From the NCBI RefSeq assembly GCF_001885075.1, contig NZ_MODU01000004.1:1984001-2048000 (forward strand): a DNA stretch of 64,000 nucleotides, in the 5' to 3' direction. The notes under the pieces were generated by a model. The model was given only the letters and a program-made list of their open reading frames with translations. It was not told the DNA's origin and ran no database searches. Numbering within the stretch: the stretch's first letter is position 1; every line of letters begins with the position of its first letter. Shown in pieces: positions 1 through 6,725 of the stretch. This DNA is from Alteromonas sp. V450. Its GTDB lineage: Bacteria > Pseudomonadota > Gammaproteobacteria > Enterobacterales > Alteromonadaceae. Position numbers and translations under genes: made by a program.

Positions 1-1
1 G

Positions 2-217
2 GGTGAAACGTTTGAAGGTAGTCATTATTTGCTAGCGTGGGCAGATAAATTGTCGGAACTAAAAACGGTATGTCATTGTGGTAGAAAAGCAAGTTTCGTC
101 GTGCGTCTAGACGAAAGCGGAAACGCCGTTACCAACGGTGACCAAGTGCAGATTGGTGGAAACGACACATATGAGTCTATGTGTAGAAAGCACTTCAAAG
201 CATTAGTGTGGAATTAA
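2..217 (+). CDS. tdk: Thymidine kinase, C-terminal part
   Basis: The reading frame is already open at the left edge, so only the last 71 codons are present. Thymidine kinase phosphorylates thymidine to dTMP in the cytoplasmic salvage pathway. The fragment holds the lasso and zinc-ribbon end of type II kinases: [12 protein letters not shown], then the cysteine pair CHCGRKA and the closing CRKH, which match E. coli Tdk closely. The protein ends soon after CRKH, so it lacks the longer tail of the E. coli enzyme. The apparent start at position 29 (TTG) is internal to the gene. A hairpin follows and the LacI-type gene converges from the other side. Confidence 0.93.
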   Translation, partial: GETFEGSHYLLAWADKLSELKTVCHCGRKASFVVRLDESGNAVTNGDQVQIGGNDTYESMCRKHFKALVWN

Positions 218-237
218 ACTTTTTTCGCGCTTTGAAT

Positions 238-271
238 GAGAGGAAGGCGCCACTTCGTCTACCTTCCTCTC
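238..271. terminator. Hairpin between convergent tdk and lacI-type genes
   Basis: A perfect 10-bp stem, GAGAGGAAGG with CCTTCCTCTC, has a 14-nt loop and lies between two convergent stop codons. No long T-run follows on either strand, so intrinsic termination is inferred from position and stem only. Confidence 0.55.
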
Positions 272-286
272 CACATTATTTGGGGT

Positions 287-1312
287 CTATACAGTTTCTC
301 TGATATTCAATTCGAAGGGTAAAATACGCTTATCTTCAACACCATTGAGCAATGCCTTAGCAGCTTCAGCCCCTTTTGTATCACTGGCTTGACACACGGT
401 GGTGAGTCTAGGTCTTGATCTGTCGGCTTCGTCTATACCATCAAACCCTGTAATACGCAGCTCTTCAGGTACTTTAATACCTAAATCGGTCGCTTGTTGA
501 AGTAACTCCAACGCAATGACATCACTCATGCAAAGCACCACATCTGGTCTCGGTACACTACCGAGTACTTCTTTTGCCGCTTGGCGTGCGAAATGTCGGT
601 CACTTTCGGGCAAGTGCCAAATTTTTTCGTTGCTAATATCAATACCTTTTTCTTGTGCCGCTCGAATATAACCGTCTAGACGTCGATGTGAAATTGAACT
701 CTCGACATCTAATAGTGGATTATCATAAATGCGGCATGTCGAAGGGGAGTCGATTAGACGAAGACCGAATATAGCCACATTATCACCAGTTTTCAGTGCA
801 TGAGAGGCCACCTCATACGCGCCCTTTTCATTATCAATGTTGATAGCAGGTTTGCCTTCAATATCGAAATCAACTGTCACCACCGGCTTTGAAGAAGTAG
901 AAAGTTCGCTAATTAAATGCGTATTGCGCGGAGCACCATAGCAAATAAAACCATCTACAAAATCTACAACATCTAAGATTGTTTCGGAGTCTCCTGCGTA
1001 CAAAAGCAAGTGTTTGCCATGTTTTTGCAGTTTTTCGGAAACACCTTGAATAAACTTACTTGCTACAGGGTCGCGAACCATATAAGAAATGCTATCTGCT
1101 AGCACTAATGCCACAATGTTTGATGTGCCTTTGCGTAGAATTTGAGCTGCTTTGTTAGGCCCGGTGTACCCTATTTTCTGACACTGTGAGAGTATTTCTT
1201 CTCGTTTTGCTTTCGAGAGCTGGTCGGGACGATTAAACGCGTTTGAAATCGTCGCTGTAGACACACCTAGCTGTAAGGCTACGTCTTTTAATGTTAGCTT
1301 TGTTTTTTTCAT
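287..1312 (-). CDS. LacI/GalR-family transcriptional regulator
   Basis: This 341-residue protein starts with a typical LacI helix-turn-helix (LTLKDVALQLGVSTATISNA, with hinge helix around residues 45-60). A periplasmic-binding-like ligand domain follows (ALVLADSISYM near residue 65, ITGFDGIDEADRSRP near the C-terminus). A longer frame starts at a TTG at 1333, but the ATG at 1312 places the HTH at the usual distance from the N-terminus, so I chose it. Family members bind sugars or nucleosides and repress catabolic genes; the ligand cannot be read here. The palindrome TTAAACGTTTAA lies about 95 bp upstream, which suggests autoregulation. Flanking tdk and upp make a nucleoside ligand conceivable, but that is only context. 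Confidence 0.85.
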   Translation of the reverse strand: MKKTKLTLKDVALQLGVSTATISNAFNRPDQLSKAKREEILSQCQKIGYTGPNKAAQILRKGTSNIVALVLADSISYMVRDPVASKFIQGVSEKLQKHGKHLLLYAGDSETILDVVDFVDGFICYGAPRNTHLISELSTSSKPVVTVDFDIEGKPAINIDNEKGAYEVASHALKTGDNVAIFGLRLIDSPSTCRIYDNPLLDVESSISHRRLDGYIRAAQEKGIDISNEKIWHLPESDRHFARQAAKEVLGSVPRPDVVLCMSDVIALELLQQATDLGIKVPEELRITGFDGIDEADRSRPRLTTVCQASDTKGAEAAKALLNGVEDKRILPFELNIRETV

Positions 1313-1404
1313 CAATAATCGCTTTCTAGGCAATGCGCTTGCAACGTTAGCTTAGTGAGTACGGTAAACGCATGAGTAGTTTTACGCCATAATAGCACTA
1401 TTTC

Positions 1405-1416
1405 TTAAACGTTTAA
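1405..1416. promoter_or_regulatory. Candidate LacI-family operator
   Basis: TTAAACGTTTAA is a perfect 12-bp palindrome with the central CG typical of LacI/GalR-family operators. It sits between the divergently placed 5' end of the LacI-type gene and the 3' end of upp, so the likeliest target is the regulator's own promoter. Confidence 0.5.
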
Positions 1417-1489
1417 CCCAATATTGATAATACGTTAACATTCAACGCTTAAAAAATAAGAAAAACAACTTAATTATTAAGCTAAATAA

Positions 1490-2119
1490 CTAGCGCGTGC
1501 CGAAAATTTTGTCTCCTGCGTCACCTAACCCCGGAAGAATGTACCCCTTGTCGTCGAGCTTATCATCAATGGCCGCTGTAAGTATTTCTACATCAGGGTG
1601 AGCATCTACAACCGCACGGATCCCTTCTGGTGCAGCTACAAGAAAAAGCCCCATAATTTTTCTGCACCCTTTTTTCTTTAAGAGGTCGATTGTGGCTATC
1701 AGTGTGCCGCCTGTCGCAAGCATGGGATCGACAATTAGCGCAGTACGCTCATCTATGTTTTTTACTACTTTGTCAAAATAAGCAACCGGCTCGAGTGTTT
1801 CTTCATCTCTGTAAAGCCCAACAACGCTGATTTTCGCATTGGGAATAAGTTCAAGCACTCCTTCTAGCATCCCCAACCCTGCGCGTAAGATTGGAACAAC
1901 GGTTATCTTTTTCCCTTTAATTTGACGAACTTCTACTTCATCACCAGACCAGCTTTTAATTTTTGCTTTTTCAGTAGGTAAAGTTCGCGTTGCCTCGTAG
2001 GTAAGCAGATTCCCGACTTCAGAGGCGAGTTCTCTGAAATCTTTACTGCTAATTTTTGAATAGCGCATTAAACCTATCTTATGTGCTATTAGTGGATGAG
2101 TGATTTCGTGAACTGCCAT
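1490..2119 (-). CDS. upp: Uracil phosphoribosyltransferase
   Basis: Upp converts uracil and PRPP to UMP in pyrimidine salvage. The 209-residue protein matches E. coli Upp (208 residues) along its length: [12 protein letters not shown] near the N-terminus, [35 protein letters not shown], the PRPP-binding loop [12 protein letters not shown], and the C-terminal uracil-binding stretch [17 protein letters not shown]. An upstream in-frame extension of 20 codons exists, but the ATG at 2119 fits the family start and has GGAAAA about 8 nt before it. The gene lies 158 bp downstream of the small HTH gene on the same strand, and a purine permease (uraA), its frequent partner, is not adjacent. Confidence 0.96.
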   Translation of the reverse strand: MAVHEITHPLIAHKIGLMRYSKISSKDFRELASEVGNLLTYEATRTLPTEKAKIKSWSGDEVEVRQIKGKKITVVPILRAGLGMLEGVLELIPNAKISVVGLYRDEETLEPVAYFDKVVKNIDERTALIVDPMLATGGTLIATIDLLKKKGCRKIMGLFLVAAPEGIRAVVDAHPDVEILTAAIDDKLDDKGYILPGLGDAGDKIFGTR

Positions 2120-2277
2120 AATGAATTTTCCATATTTAAACGAGCATAGGATTGCTACGCTGATGATGCGCAACAACATTTCTATGTTAGTTTACCTTAC
2201 TGACGTAAATCTGAAAGTCGTAGGCCTCGAAATTCAACACGCTCATCGTTAGCACATCTCGGGCATGTTTGAATGGT

Positions 2278-2499
2278 TTATCCTACCTGCAAGGTTGCCC
2301 CATCAGGCATGGTCACCTCTATTTTAACATTGCCTCCCACCGCAGCTAAATATGCAGCGGCGCGATGTAGTGAGACATCTTGAATACGCTTCGACTCTAA
2401 TTTACTAACGCCTGAAGCAGTTACTGAAAGCGCCATGGCAACGACTTCTTGTTTAACTCTGTGCTGCTTTCGAATATCACCTAATGTAAGTTCTTTCAC
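2278..2499 (-). CDS. Small XRE-type helix-turn-helix protein (antitoxin-like)
   Basis: This 73-residue protein is almost entirely one HTH fold. LGDIRKQHRVKQEVVAMALSV and SGVSKLESKRIQDVSL correspond to the HTH helices, followed by LAAVGGNVKIEVTMPDG, a tail style seen in HigA-type antitoxins and related XRE regulators. No toxin-like partner lies next to it; the next gene on the strand is upp and the previous one a cupin. The notable part is upstream: 28 bp before the start is an intrinsic terminator preceded by a Tyr/Phe-rich leader peptide, which suggests attenuation control of this gene. DNA binding is inferred from the fold; the target is unknown. Confidence 0.75.
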   Translation of the reverse strand: MKELTLGDIRKQHRVKQEVVAMALSVTASGVSKLESKRIQDVSLHRAAAYLAAVGGNVKIEVTMPDGATLQVG

Positions 2500-2526
2500 T
2501 GTTTTTTACCGAAAATAACGGGCAAT

Positions 2527-2562
2527 AAAAAAGCCCAGATGGTGGAAACCTTCTGGGCTTTT
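2527..2562 (-). terminator. Intrinsic terminator of the candidate attenuator
   Basis: Read on the minus strand, AAAAGCCCAGA pairs with TCTGGGCTTTT (11 bp, continued by GG/CC beyond one mismatch) around a short loop and is followed by TTTTTTATTG. It ends about 28 nt before the ATG of the HTH gene. Its upstream arm GCCCAGAAG can instead pair with CTTCTGGGC at 2584-2592, so terminator and antiterminator are mutually exclusive. Confidence 0.75.
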
Positions 2563-2583
2563 GCAAAACGTTCTACTTGCGAT

Positions 2584-2629
2584 GCCCAGAAGCCAATATT
2601 TGCCCCTGAACACCGATGGTCAGGTGCAA
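2584..2629 (-). promoter_or_regulatory. Antiterminator segment and pause-type hairpin
   Basis: On the minus strand, directly after the leader stop codon, TTGCACCTGA pairs with TCAGGGGCAA (positions 2600-2629, one mismatch). Next comes CTTCTGGGC (2584-2592), a perfect 9-nt complement of the terminator's upstream arm. A further 10-nt complement links 2663-2672 (leader codons 1-4) with 2563-2572 just before the terminator. The order of elements matches a ribosome-controlled attenuator. Confidence 0.65.
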
Positions 2630-2674
2630 TCAGTAATTAAAATTGTAAAAATAACCAGTTGAAACGTTTTGCAT
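2630..2674 (-). CDS. Tyr/Phe-rich leader peptide (14 residues)
   Basis: A 14-codon frame encodes MQNVSTGYFYNFNY and stops with TGA. It contains three Tyr, two Phe and three Asn codons, seven of them in the last seven positions. AGAAGAGA lies about 8 nt before the ATG. The stop codon abuts the pause-type hairpin, and an antiterminator/terminator pair follows. In known Phe or aromatic attenuators (pheA, pheST) the leader holds runs of the regulatory codons in just this place. Here the downstream gene is an HTH protein, which is unexpected. Translation has not been shown; the composition and position make it credible. Confidence 0.65.
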   Translation of the reverse strand: MQNVSTGYFYNFNY

Positions 2675-2841
2675 AATAATTCTCTTCTAGCGGATTAGCG
2701 CGTTATTTGTGTATTGACTCTTGCACTAACCATAGGGGCTTTGGTGCATGAATCTCTTTCATTAGGGTTAACCATAACATGAGGATTAGCAATAGCAACC
2801 ACTTTCCAAACTGGAAAGCATAAAACATGGCCGGGACATGG

Positions 2842-3378
2842 TTAATATAAATTATTTATGTCTTTGCATGGTTGTGACACATCGTGCTCACTAGCGAAAG
2901 ATTTACCCACCGGCGCATTTTTTAGCGAAGACAAGAAATCTGGCACACATGACGCTCCCTCTTCAGGCGCCCAGCTGGCAAACCCCTTATCTTCTGACTC
3001 GTCATAAGGGCCCTGTTTGACCTCCATAAAAACGACGGGGTTTCTGCAAATCGTGGCATGCCAGACATTCGTTGGAATTTCCACACCGCTGTTTTCACCA
3101 CCGGCTTCAAGATTTAGTCGCTCGGTCAGCACACCATGTTCATCGAAAAATAGTAGCTCTAACTCGCCTTCAAGCACCATGAAGAATTCCCACTTATGTG
3201 ATTGTTGGTGGCGGTGAGGTCGAACGTAAGAATCAGGCATCATTGCAATAAATAGTCTTTGAACCTGATCTCGATAGCTGCTGTGAATGTTGTGATTTGC
3301 TCTACTACGAGGGTTTTGTTCAGCCCGCTTCTTTAAAGCATCAAAAAGCGGTCTATCAAAACGTTTGAGTGTATTCAA
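2842..3378 (-). CDS. WbuC-type cupin metalloprotein
   Basis: This 178-residue single cupin has the landmarks of the WbuC family: RANHNIH near residue 25, VQRLFIAMMPDSYVRPHRHQ with the metal-binding PHRH, KWEFFMVLEGELELLFFD, then GVEIPTNVWHA with the second-motif histidine, and the closing EVKQGPYDESEDKGFASWAPEE. WbuC members are often found in O-antigen clusters, but no such genes lie here. The natural reaction of the family is not established. The gene is monocistronic: its 5' side faces the 3' end of the interrupted secreted-protein gene, and its 3' side faces the attenuator region. Confidence 0.8.
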   Translation of the reverse strand: MNTLKRFDRPLFDALKKRAEQNPRSRANHNIHSSYRDQVQRLFIAMMPDSYVRPHRHQQSHKWEFFMVLEGELELLFFDEHGVLTERLNLEAGGENSGVEIPTNVWHATICRNPVVFMEVKQGPYDESEDKGFASWAPEEGASCVPDFLSSLKNAPVGKSFASEHDVSQPCKDINNLY

Positions 3379-3418
3379 AGGAACCTGCCTACCTTACTGT
3401 CGACGAAATCAATAAACA

Positions 3419-3450
3419 TGAGCGGTGTAGCATCACGTCAACACCGCTCA
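3419..3450 (-). terminator. Terminator hairpin after the interrupted secreted-protein gene
   Basis: TGAGCGGTGT and ACACCGCTCA form a perfect 10-bp stem with a 12-nt loop. It lies about 40 nt past the stop codon at 3488 on the minus strand and is followed by the moderately T-rich TGTTTATTGAT. Confidence 0.6.
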
Positions 3451-3487
3451 ACCTCTAGATTACGTTTTTACCAATAAGGGTTCAACT

Positions 3488-4585
3488 TTAAAGGCGTGCA
3501 ACCTCTTTCCAGCCTCCCTGTATGTGCTGTACCTCATTTTTTTTATGACAAAAAACAGGAATTTTCCAGCTGTCTGCTCCAGCAGATTCAAGCCTTCTGC
3601 CAGGCCATGTATACGCCGCCTGAGGTGACAACTTCACCCACTTTTCAGTTGATTGAACTGGCTCTCTTCCTAATTGTTTCCAGCCAACAGACCGCGTATT
3701 CGCTTCTACTCCATGTGGACTAAACCGCAGCATCGGAGTATCTGAAGCGTCTAACACAACCATATGGTGATCGTCGGAGTAGCTTACCCGTATCGCGCTT
3801 TGTGCGCCTGGTATCACCATTGCTTTGAGATCTTTTATTGCTGCTTGGTTTTGGTCAAGCGTGACAAGAGTTCGCTTGGTAGGCGGCGCGAGCGATTTAA
3901 AGTAACCCGATAGTGCACTGCGCGTTCCATCAACTATTATAGCAATGTCCCAGCGGCTGCTGTGGTCGTCTTCTTTTTCAAGTCGGTGATCATACCAACC
4001 ATAGAAATTGTTTTTACTCACTTGCGTCCACTTATCTTCAAGAACCCCCTCCTGAACCCAATCGGGTAAAGGACGAGGCCCGGCATTTTGAACCTCAAAC
4101 CACATTGGGTGATCCCAGTTTGCGAAAACACCAGTGTTGGTAATTTTTAGAAACGCCTCATTGTCATCACCAATGAGTGTTTCTGAATCGTTGCCATCTG
4201 GATTAGCACCAGCATCGACTGGAGACGGTGCAATCCAACTCGCGTTGTTGTTTTTCATTGTTAATACGCGAGTTTGGTCGTTAATTATTGCAGAGCCAAT
4301 TTCCAATAGCGCGTTGTATTCAACATTTTGTGTGCCTTCCAGCGCATTGAAATAGAGAATTCGTCCGTCATTCAGTAATGCTAAGCTTCTTGCAGCCGGT
4401 TTGTATTTTAATACGCCATCCTCGTTTTCTTCACATTTGCCGTTATCTGGATAATTATTGAGGGGGTTAGTAATGTTGGTATTGTTTTGGTCGGGAAATT
4501 CTCCAGAAACCAATGGCTCCTCAAAAGGATTGGTGAATATGCCTTTTGTTTTACACGATTCGATATCGGCGCGTTGAGGCGTCAC
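3488..4585 (-). CDS. Secreted protein of unknown function, main reading frame
   Basis: The open frame codes for 365 residues from a GTG at 4585, but that is probably not the original start. The frame continues upstream for 34 codons to an ATG at 4687 and is broken only by one TAA (see the next entry). I do not recognise the product. Visible features are DGRILYFNALEGTQN near residue 75, FYGWYDHRLEKEDDHSSRW near residue 195, and a second half rich in aromatic and charged residues (MLRFSPHGVEANTRSVGW). The predicted mature part has only two cysteines near its ends. Without the signal peptide the GTG-initiated product would stay in the cytoplasm, so the gene may be non-functional. Confidence 0.55.
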   Translation of the reverse strand: MTPQRADIESCKTKGIFTNPFEEPLVSGEFPDQNNTNITNPLNNYPDNGKCEENEDGVLKYKPAARSLALLNDGRILYFNALEGTQNVEYNALLEIGSAIINDQTRVLTMKNNNASWIAPSPVDAGANPDGNDSETLIGDDNEAFLKITNTGVFANWDHPMWFEVQNAGPRPLPDWVQEGVLEDKWTQVSKNNFYGWYDHRLEKEDDHSSRWDIAIIVDGTRSALSGYFKSLAPPTKRTLVTLDQNQAAIKDLKAMVIPGAQSAIRVSYSDDHHMVVLDASDTPMLRFSPHGVEANTRSVGWKQLGREPVQSTEKWVKLSPQAAYTWPGRRLESAGADSWKIPVFCHKKNEVQHIQGGWKEVARL

Positions 4586-4687
4586 TATAGGTACTTTTCC
4601 TTTATTGCGTTCGGCTAACGCAAAATGGGATGTGATGCTTTAGGTAAGTAACGTGAGTGCAGGTAGAATAAATGGACGTTTGTGCAT
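4586..4687 (-). pseudogene. Broken signal-peptide segment of the preceding gene
   Basis: In exact frame with the 365-codon frame, the ATG at 4687 begins MHKRPFILPALTLLT, then TAA, then SITSHFALAERNKGKVPI leading into the main frame. Together these read as one signal peptide (basic start, hydrophobic core, ALA before a likely cleavage site) interrupted at codon 16 by a single stop. A one-base change would restore it. Sequencing error, a recent nonsense mutation or readthrough are the options. Confidence 0.65.
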
Positions 4688-4730
4688 TGTGGCATCCTAT
4701 TTTTGTTGTGAGAACATGCCGTCTCATCTC

Positions 4731-4759
4731 TGATGTTTACATCAAAAATGTAAACATCA
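4731..4759. repeat. Perfect 12-bp inverted repeat
   Basis: TGATGTTTACAT and ATGTAAACATCA are perfect complements around a 5-nt spacer. The site is 50 nt past the rbgA stop and 44 nt before the old ATG of the secreted-protein gene. No T-run follows on either strand, so an operator is as likely as an mRNA hairpin. Confidence 0.6.
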
Positions 4760-4808
4760 TGTTAACTGAAACGAATAAAATGGATACTTGGATGCAGTTT
4801 TTTACATT

Positions 4809-5819
4809 TTATTTTTTATGTTTGTTACTACGCATTCTGCGGCTTTGTTCTTGACGCTTCTCTTCACGTTTTTCTTTGCGATCTTTCTTATCTGGCGTTA
4901 AGGAACCCGTTTTGAATTTTGCTTTACGTTTGGCTTTAGCTTCAGCCTTTTTGACCGCTGCTAGCGCCATCTCAGCTTTTTCTATTTCCAGCATTTCAGG
5001 TGTTTCTAGCGTAATACGGCCTAACTTGCCAGACTGAAGTTCTTTAAGCAGAATTTCACATATTTTGTGCAGATTTACGCGCCCGCCCGCCTGAATAGCG
5101 CCGCGCGTTTTGGCTGCTGCTTCCAAAAATTCTATTTCAGTACTTGGTAGCTCGTCTAACTTATAGCGCTCTTTCATCACCTCTGGGTACGCTTTTATGA
5201 GATAGTCTGCGGCAAAAAAGCCAACATCGTCATATTCCATAGCAGTATTTTTCACGGCGCCAGATGAAGCCAGTCGATAGATTGAATGCGGGTTTTCAAG
5301 CTTTGGCCACAGTACCCCAGGTGTATCAAACAAGATAATTCCGCTGCCTAAGTTAATGCGCTGCTGACTTTTCGTCACGGCGGGCTCGTTACCTGTTTTA
5401 GCAATGATTCGTTCAGCCAATATATTTATCAGCGTTGATTTGCCAACGTTAGGTATACCCGTGATCATCGCTTTAACTGCTTTAGGCTGGCCTTCCTTAT
5501 AGGAACAAATACTTTTAACAAGCTGCATAATTTGCTTGCTGTTACCGGGGTTATCGCTAGATGTTGTGATTGTTTTTACACCGCGTTCTTTTTCTAAGCT
5601 TTCCTGCCAGCGAGCGGTAATCTCTGGATCAGCCAAATCATACTTATTTAGAATTTTGATACAGGGCTTATCGCCGCGTATCTTTGCTATTTCAGGGTTT
5701 TCACTGGAATACGGAATACGTGCGTCTAGCACCTCAATAAGAATGTCTACTTGATTAAGTGACTCTTTTATTTCTTTTAGGGCTTTGTGCATGTGCCCTG
5801 GGAACCATTGTAATGCCAT
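4809..5819 (-). CDS. rbgA: Ribosome biogenesis GTPase YlqF/RbgA
   Basis: RbgA-type GTPases bind the late 50S precursor and promote its maturation. The 336-residue protein shows the circularly permuted G-motif order of the YlqF/YawG family: G4 NKYD at 58-61, G5-like TSS near 87, G1 GIPNVGKST at 121-129, and G3 DTPG at 165-168. The opening WFPGHMHKAL is characteristic. The C-terminal 60 residues are strongly basic (runs of K/R/E), which fits RNA contact. The gene is followed downstream by the inverted repeat at 4731 and preceded by a TrmH-type methyltransferase 37 bp away, so the two probably form an RNA/ribosome-related transcript. Confidence 0.92.
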   Translation of the reverse strand: MALQWFPGHMHKALKEIKESLNQVDILIEVLDARIPYSSENPEIAKIRGDKPCIKILNKYDLADPEITARWQESLEKERGVKTITTSSDNPGNSKQIMQLVKSICSYKEGQPKAVKAMITGIPNVGKSTLINILAERIIAKTGNEPAVTKSQQRINLGSGIILFDTPGVLWPKLENPHSIYRLASSGAVKNTAMEYDDVGFFAADYLIKAYPEVMKERYKLDELPSTEIEFLEAAAKTRGAIQAGGRVNLHKICEILLKELQSGKLGRITLETPEMLEIEKAEMALAAVKKAEAKAKRKAKFKTGSLTPDKKDRKEKREEKRQEQSRRMRSNKHKK

Positions 5820-5856
5820 GGCTATTTCCTATCGTAATCGAGTTGAAGCGCTGTAT

Positions 5857-6639
5857 TTAACGCGTTAATTCATAAGCGCAAATATTTACGGCGCTGGCTA
5901 AATTCAACGAGTCAATCTTACCGCTTCCGGCAATGGTGTAAGCCGTTGCGTTTAACTGCGACAGCGCTTGTGCTGGCACTCCACGCGCTTCGTTGCCAAA
6001 TAAATAACAATGGTAATCGCTGAAAGTGTCCGAGGTAATCCTCTCTCCATCCATATCCAAGAAAGCAAATCGTTCAAACCGTTCGCTCAAGCTTTCGAGC
6101 GCGACATTCAATTCCATGTTTACATGGAAAATAGCGCCCATGCTAGCGCGCACTACCTTTGAATTATATGGGTCTACGCTGTTTGGGCTTAACAAAAGCG
6201 TGAAATTACCAAACCATGCAAGCGTTCTAAGTATCGTGCCCAAATTCCCTGGATCTTGTACTTCATGTAAATAAATGTACTTCTGCGTAGCAGGTTCATT
6301 CGCGAATGTTTGTGGCAGTGCATGATGTGAAGCAGCATCAAGAAGCGGGACACGCGCTATAATCCCCTGTGGAGATTTTGTATCGCTTAGCTGCTGCATT
6401 TGCTGAGAAGACACGGTCTCAACGTTCATCTGAACGTTAGCTGTTAAAACATGTTTGTTTACCCATGACTCATAATCTGCCGTGATATAAAGCGTGGGGA
6501 CGTCACCACTTTTATAGGCGTTGTGCGCAACTTTTAGCAGCTCTAAAACTAAGTGCTCTCCTTCCACCAAATAGAAACCGAATTGGGATCTGTACTTCTT
6601 TTGATGAAGCTTTTTCACATCACTTAATTTCATTCTCAC
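5857..6639 (-). CDS. TrmH/SpoU-family RNA 2'-O-methyltransferase
   Basis: This 260-residue SPOUT-class enzyme would transfer a methyl group from SAM to a ribose 2'-hydroxyl of tRNA or rRNA. The N-terminal 30 residues (KLHQKKYRSQFGFYLVEGEHLV) form the substrate-binding start typical of the family. The three SpoU motifs are visible: motif 1 LHEVQDPGNLGTILRTLAWFG at about 124-144, motif 2 LFGNEARGVP at 213-222, and motif 3 SLNLASAVNICAYEL at 244-258. The specific nucleotide cannot be read from sequence. It sits 37 bp upstream of rbgA on the same strand, consistent with co-transcription. Confidence 0.88.
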   Translation of the reverse strand: MRMKLSDVKKLHQKKYRSQFGFYLVEGEHLVLELLKVAHNAYKSGDVPTLYITADYESWVNKHVLTANVQMNVETVSSQQMQQLSDTKSPQGIIARVPLLDAASHHALPQTFANEPATQKYIYLHEVQDPGNLGTILRTLAWFGNFTLLLSPNSVDPYNSKVVRASMGAIFHVNMELNVALESLSERFERFAFLDMDGERITSDTFSDYHCYLFGNEARGVPAQALSQLNATAYTIAGSGKIDSLNLASAVNICAYELTR

Positions 6640-6679
6640 GGCCCTTTCGTTATTTTCGGCGCAAGTGTAAGGTAAGTTC

Positions 6680-6711
6680 AGGAAAAGGCAAGGTCACAAT
6701 TTACCTTGCCT
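6680..6711 (-). terminator. Intrinsic terminator after the decarboxylase gene
   Basis: AGGCAAGGT and ACCTTGCCT form a perfect 9-bp stem with an 8-nt loop, followed on the minus strand by TTTTCC. It starts 15 nt past the stop codon of the decarboxylase gene. Confidence 0.75.
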
Positions 6712-6725
6712 GAAACGCAATTTTA

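Noticed and set aside
4731..4759. Reading the palindrome as a TyrR box
   Set aside because: TyrR boxes have TGTAAA-N6-TTTACA. Here the half-sites are in the opposite orientation with a different spacer.
4672..4854. 60-codon plus-strand frame crossing the inverted repeat
   Set aside because: No ribosome-binding site; it covers the palindrome and the rbgA 3' end and has no domain.
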